Positions 63,530 to 64,000 of a stretch of 64,000 nt of DNA are shown here, piece after piece (the stretch's first letter is position 1; each line of letters begins with the position of its first letter). Under the pieces are notes generated by a model that saw only the letters and a list, made by a program, of their open reading frames with translations, made no database searches and was not told the DNA's origin. The position numbers and the translations under genes are program-made. The stretch lies in the NCBI GenBank assembly GCA_049324695.1, contig JBMOMJ010000054.1:186001-250000 (forward strand). Reading direction: 5' to 3'. The DNA is from PMG-095 sp049324695. Its GTDB lineage: Bacteria > Myxococcota_A > Polyangia > Polyangiales > Polyangiaceae.

Positions 63530-63790
63530 ATGTCAAGCATTTCAGCGACGGCGTACATTGAGGTGTGGGCACGGGCGAACACCTACAGCGAAATCGCGAG
63601 CACATCACTGCATGCGGTGAATGCGACACGAAGTCAGGAGTCTGACTCCGCGTCAGCGACCGCCGCATCGGCGCCGTTGTCTTCTACAAGTGCTTTTGGG
63701 GCTCGTGCAGGAAAGTTCTCGCACGTCGGATCGGCGCGATACAGTTGCGAACCAAGTGCCGAGAAAGAAGGTCACCAGTTCCACCAGTAG
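63530..63790 (+). CDS. Doubtful small ORF divergent from the RHH gene
   Basis: An 86-codon frame with GAGG 5 nt before the ATG. The peptide is Ala/Ser/Thr-rich (ATAYIEVWARANTYSEIAS at the start) without a recognisable fold, and its second half overlaps the deaminase-like frame. It may be a leader or chance frame. Confidence 0.25.
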   Translation: MSSISATAYIEVWARANTYSEIASTSLHAVNATRSQESDSASATAASAPLSSTSAFGARAGKFSHVGSARYSCEPSAEKEGHQFHQ

Positions 63791-64000
63791 GGGCGCGCGG
63801 TCGAGAAGGACCAATACAGGCGCTTCGGGCCAGGGGAAGCCTGCCCCGGAGCTGGTTTTCGGCTTGGTCGGCGCAGTCGGAACGGACCTGGATGCAGTCC
63901 GCGATGCGCTCGAGACGTCGCTCGCCAGATTCGGGTATTCCAGCCAACGTATCCGAGTCAGCGATTTGATGCGTGAATTCGAGGCTGGAGCGCTTGAGCA
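63756..64000 (+). CDS. N-terminus of an AvcD-like anti-phage dCTP deaminase (partial)
   Basis: The frame runs off the window; 81 codons are visible from GTG 63756, with in-frame alternatives at ATG 63621, GTG 63690 and GTG 63705. After a basic, disordered start the sequence ELVFGLVGAVGTDLDAV begins a P-loop-like domain (GLVGAVGTDLD is a modified P-loop), then RDALETSLARFGYSSQRIRV and SDLMREFE. From memory this resembles the N-terminal kinase-like domain of anti-phage deoxycytidylate deaminases (AvcD/dCTP deaminase), which deplete dCTP during phage infection. The deaminase domain itself lies outside, so the assignment is not certain. Confidence 0.6.
   Translation, partial: MPRKKVTSSTSRGARSRRTNTGASGQGKPAPELVFGLVGAVGTDLDAVRDALETSLARFGYSSQRIRVSDLMREFEAGALE

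Larger units (their letters stand above)
59821..64000. mobile_element. Integrative element inserted at tRNA-Arg, left end (continues past the window)
   Basis: The element starts at the 3' end of tRNA-Arg(UCG) and extends rightward beyond base 64000. Evidence: tyrosine integrase adjacent to and reading into the tRNA; a block of small unlinked unknown genes in one operon; a nuclease; a DNA-binding protein; base composition near 63.5-63.8 kb that is visibly lower in GC than the chromosome. The right attachment repeat should be a partial tRNA copy outside the window. Family (ICE, satellite or genomic island) is unresolved. Confidence 0.85.

Overview
The window reads as a piece of a high-GC myxobacterial chromosome, most likely order Polyangiales (Myxococcota). 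This rests on strongly G/C-biased third positions, kinase- and FHA-coupled sigma-54 activators, a PilZ protein, and six or more lipoproteins with long Gly/Ser/Ala-rich tethers after the lipobox Cys. The genus cannot be fixed from the sequence alone.

Layout. 0.1-7.4 kb: two sigma-54 activators, one FHA-GAF-AAA-HTH and one giant protein that joins a Ser/Thr kinase, an ATPase region, a TPR-like array, GAF, AAA and HTH, with a lipoprotein between them. 7.4-12 kb: exported proteins, including a family 5 glycoside hydrolase lipoprotein. 12.4-18 kb: PrkA-type kinase divergent from polyphosphate kinase (with a Pho-box-like site between them), then PilZ. 18-21.6 kb: a membrane protein, a lipoprotein and a DUF6600-like repeat protein. 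21.7-29.1 kb: molybdenum-cofactor genes moeA, mobA, a three-part fusion (nitrate-reductase-associated-like domain, MoaC, MoaE) and moaA, interrupted by an Rpn/YhgA-like nuclease gene and a GNAT acetyltransferase. 29-34 kb: miscellaneous enzymes and a lipoprotein.

34-59.6 kb is a large surface-glycan and envelope region. It holds several polytopic glycosyltransferase-like proteins, an LTA-synthase-like sulfatase-fold protein, an epimerase, three methyltransferases plus a methyltransferase-GT2 fusion, OmpA and DUF481 outer-membrane proteins, and a heme-c-motif lipoprotein. Scattered within it are homologues of all four steps from sedoheptulose 7-phosphate to GDP-D-glycero-alpha-D-manno-heptose: GmhA-like SIS isomerase (37.0 kb), HddA-like kinase (48.4 kb), GmhB-like phosphatase (54.7 kb) and HddC-like nucleotidyltransferase (45.4 kb). 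A second Rpn-like nuclease, clearly paralogous to the first, lies at 53.5 kb.

59.8-64 kb is the left end of an integrated element. A complete tRNA-Arg(UCG) has its 3' end facing a tyrosine integrase whose C-terminal tail is encoded through the antisense strand of the tRNA. The integrase is the last gene of a tightly coupled leftward operon (ribbon-helix-helix protein, four unknown small proteins, DUF559-like nuclease, integrase). A nested palindrome sits exactly at the operon's first start codon. Divergent from it, and cut by the window edge, is the N-terminus of a protein resembling the P-loop part of anti-phage dCTP deaminases (AvcD family). This element is the most promising place for a new system; most of its cargo lies beyond base 64000.
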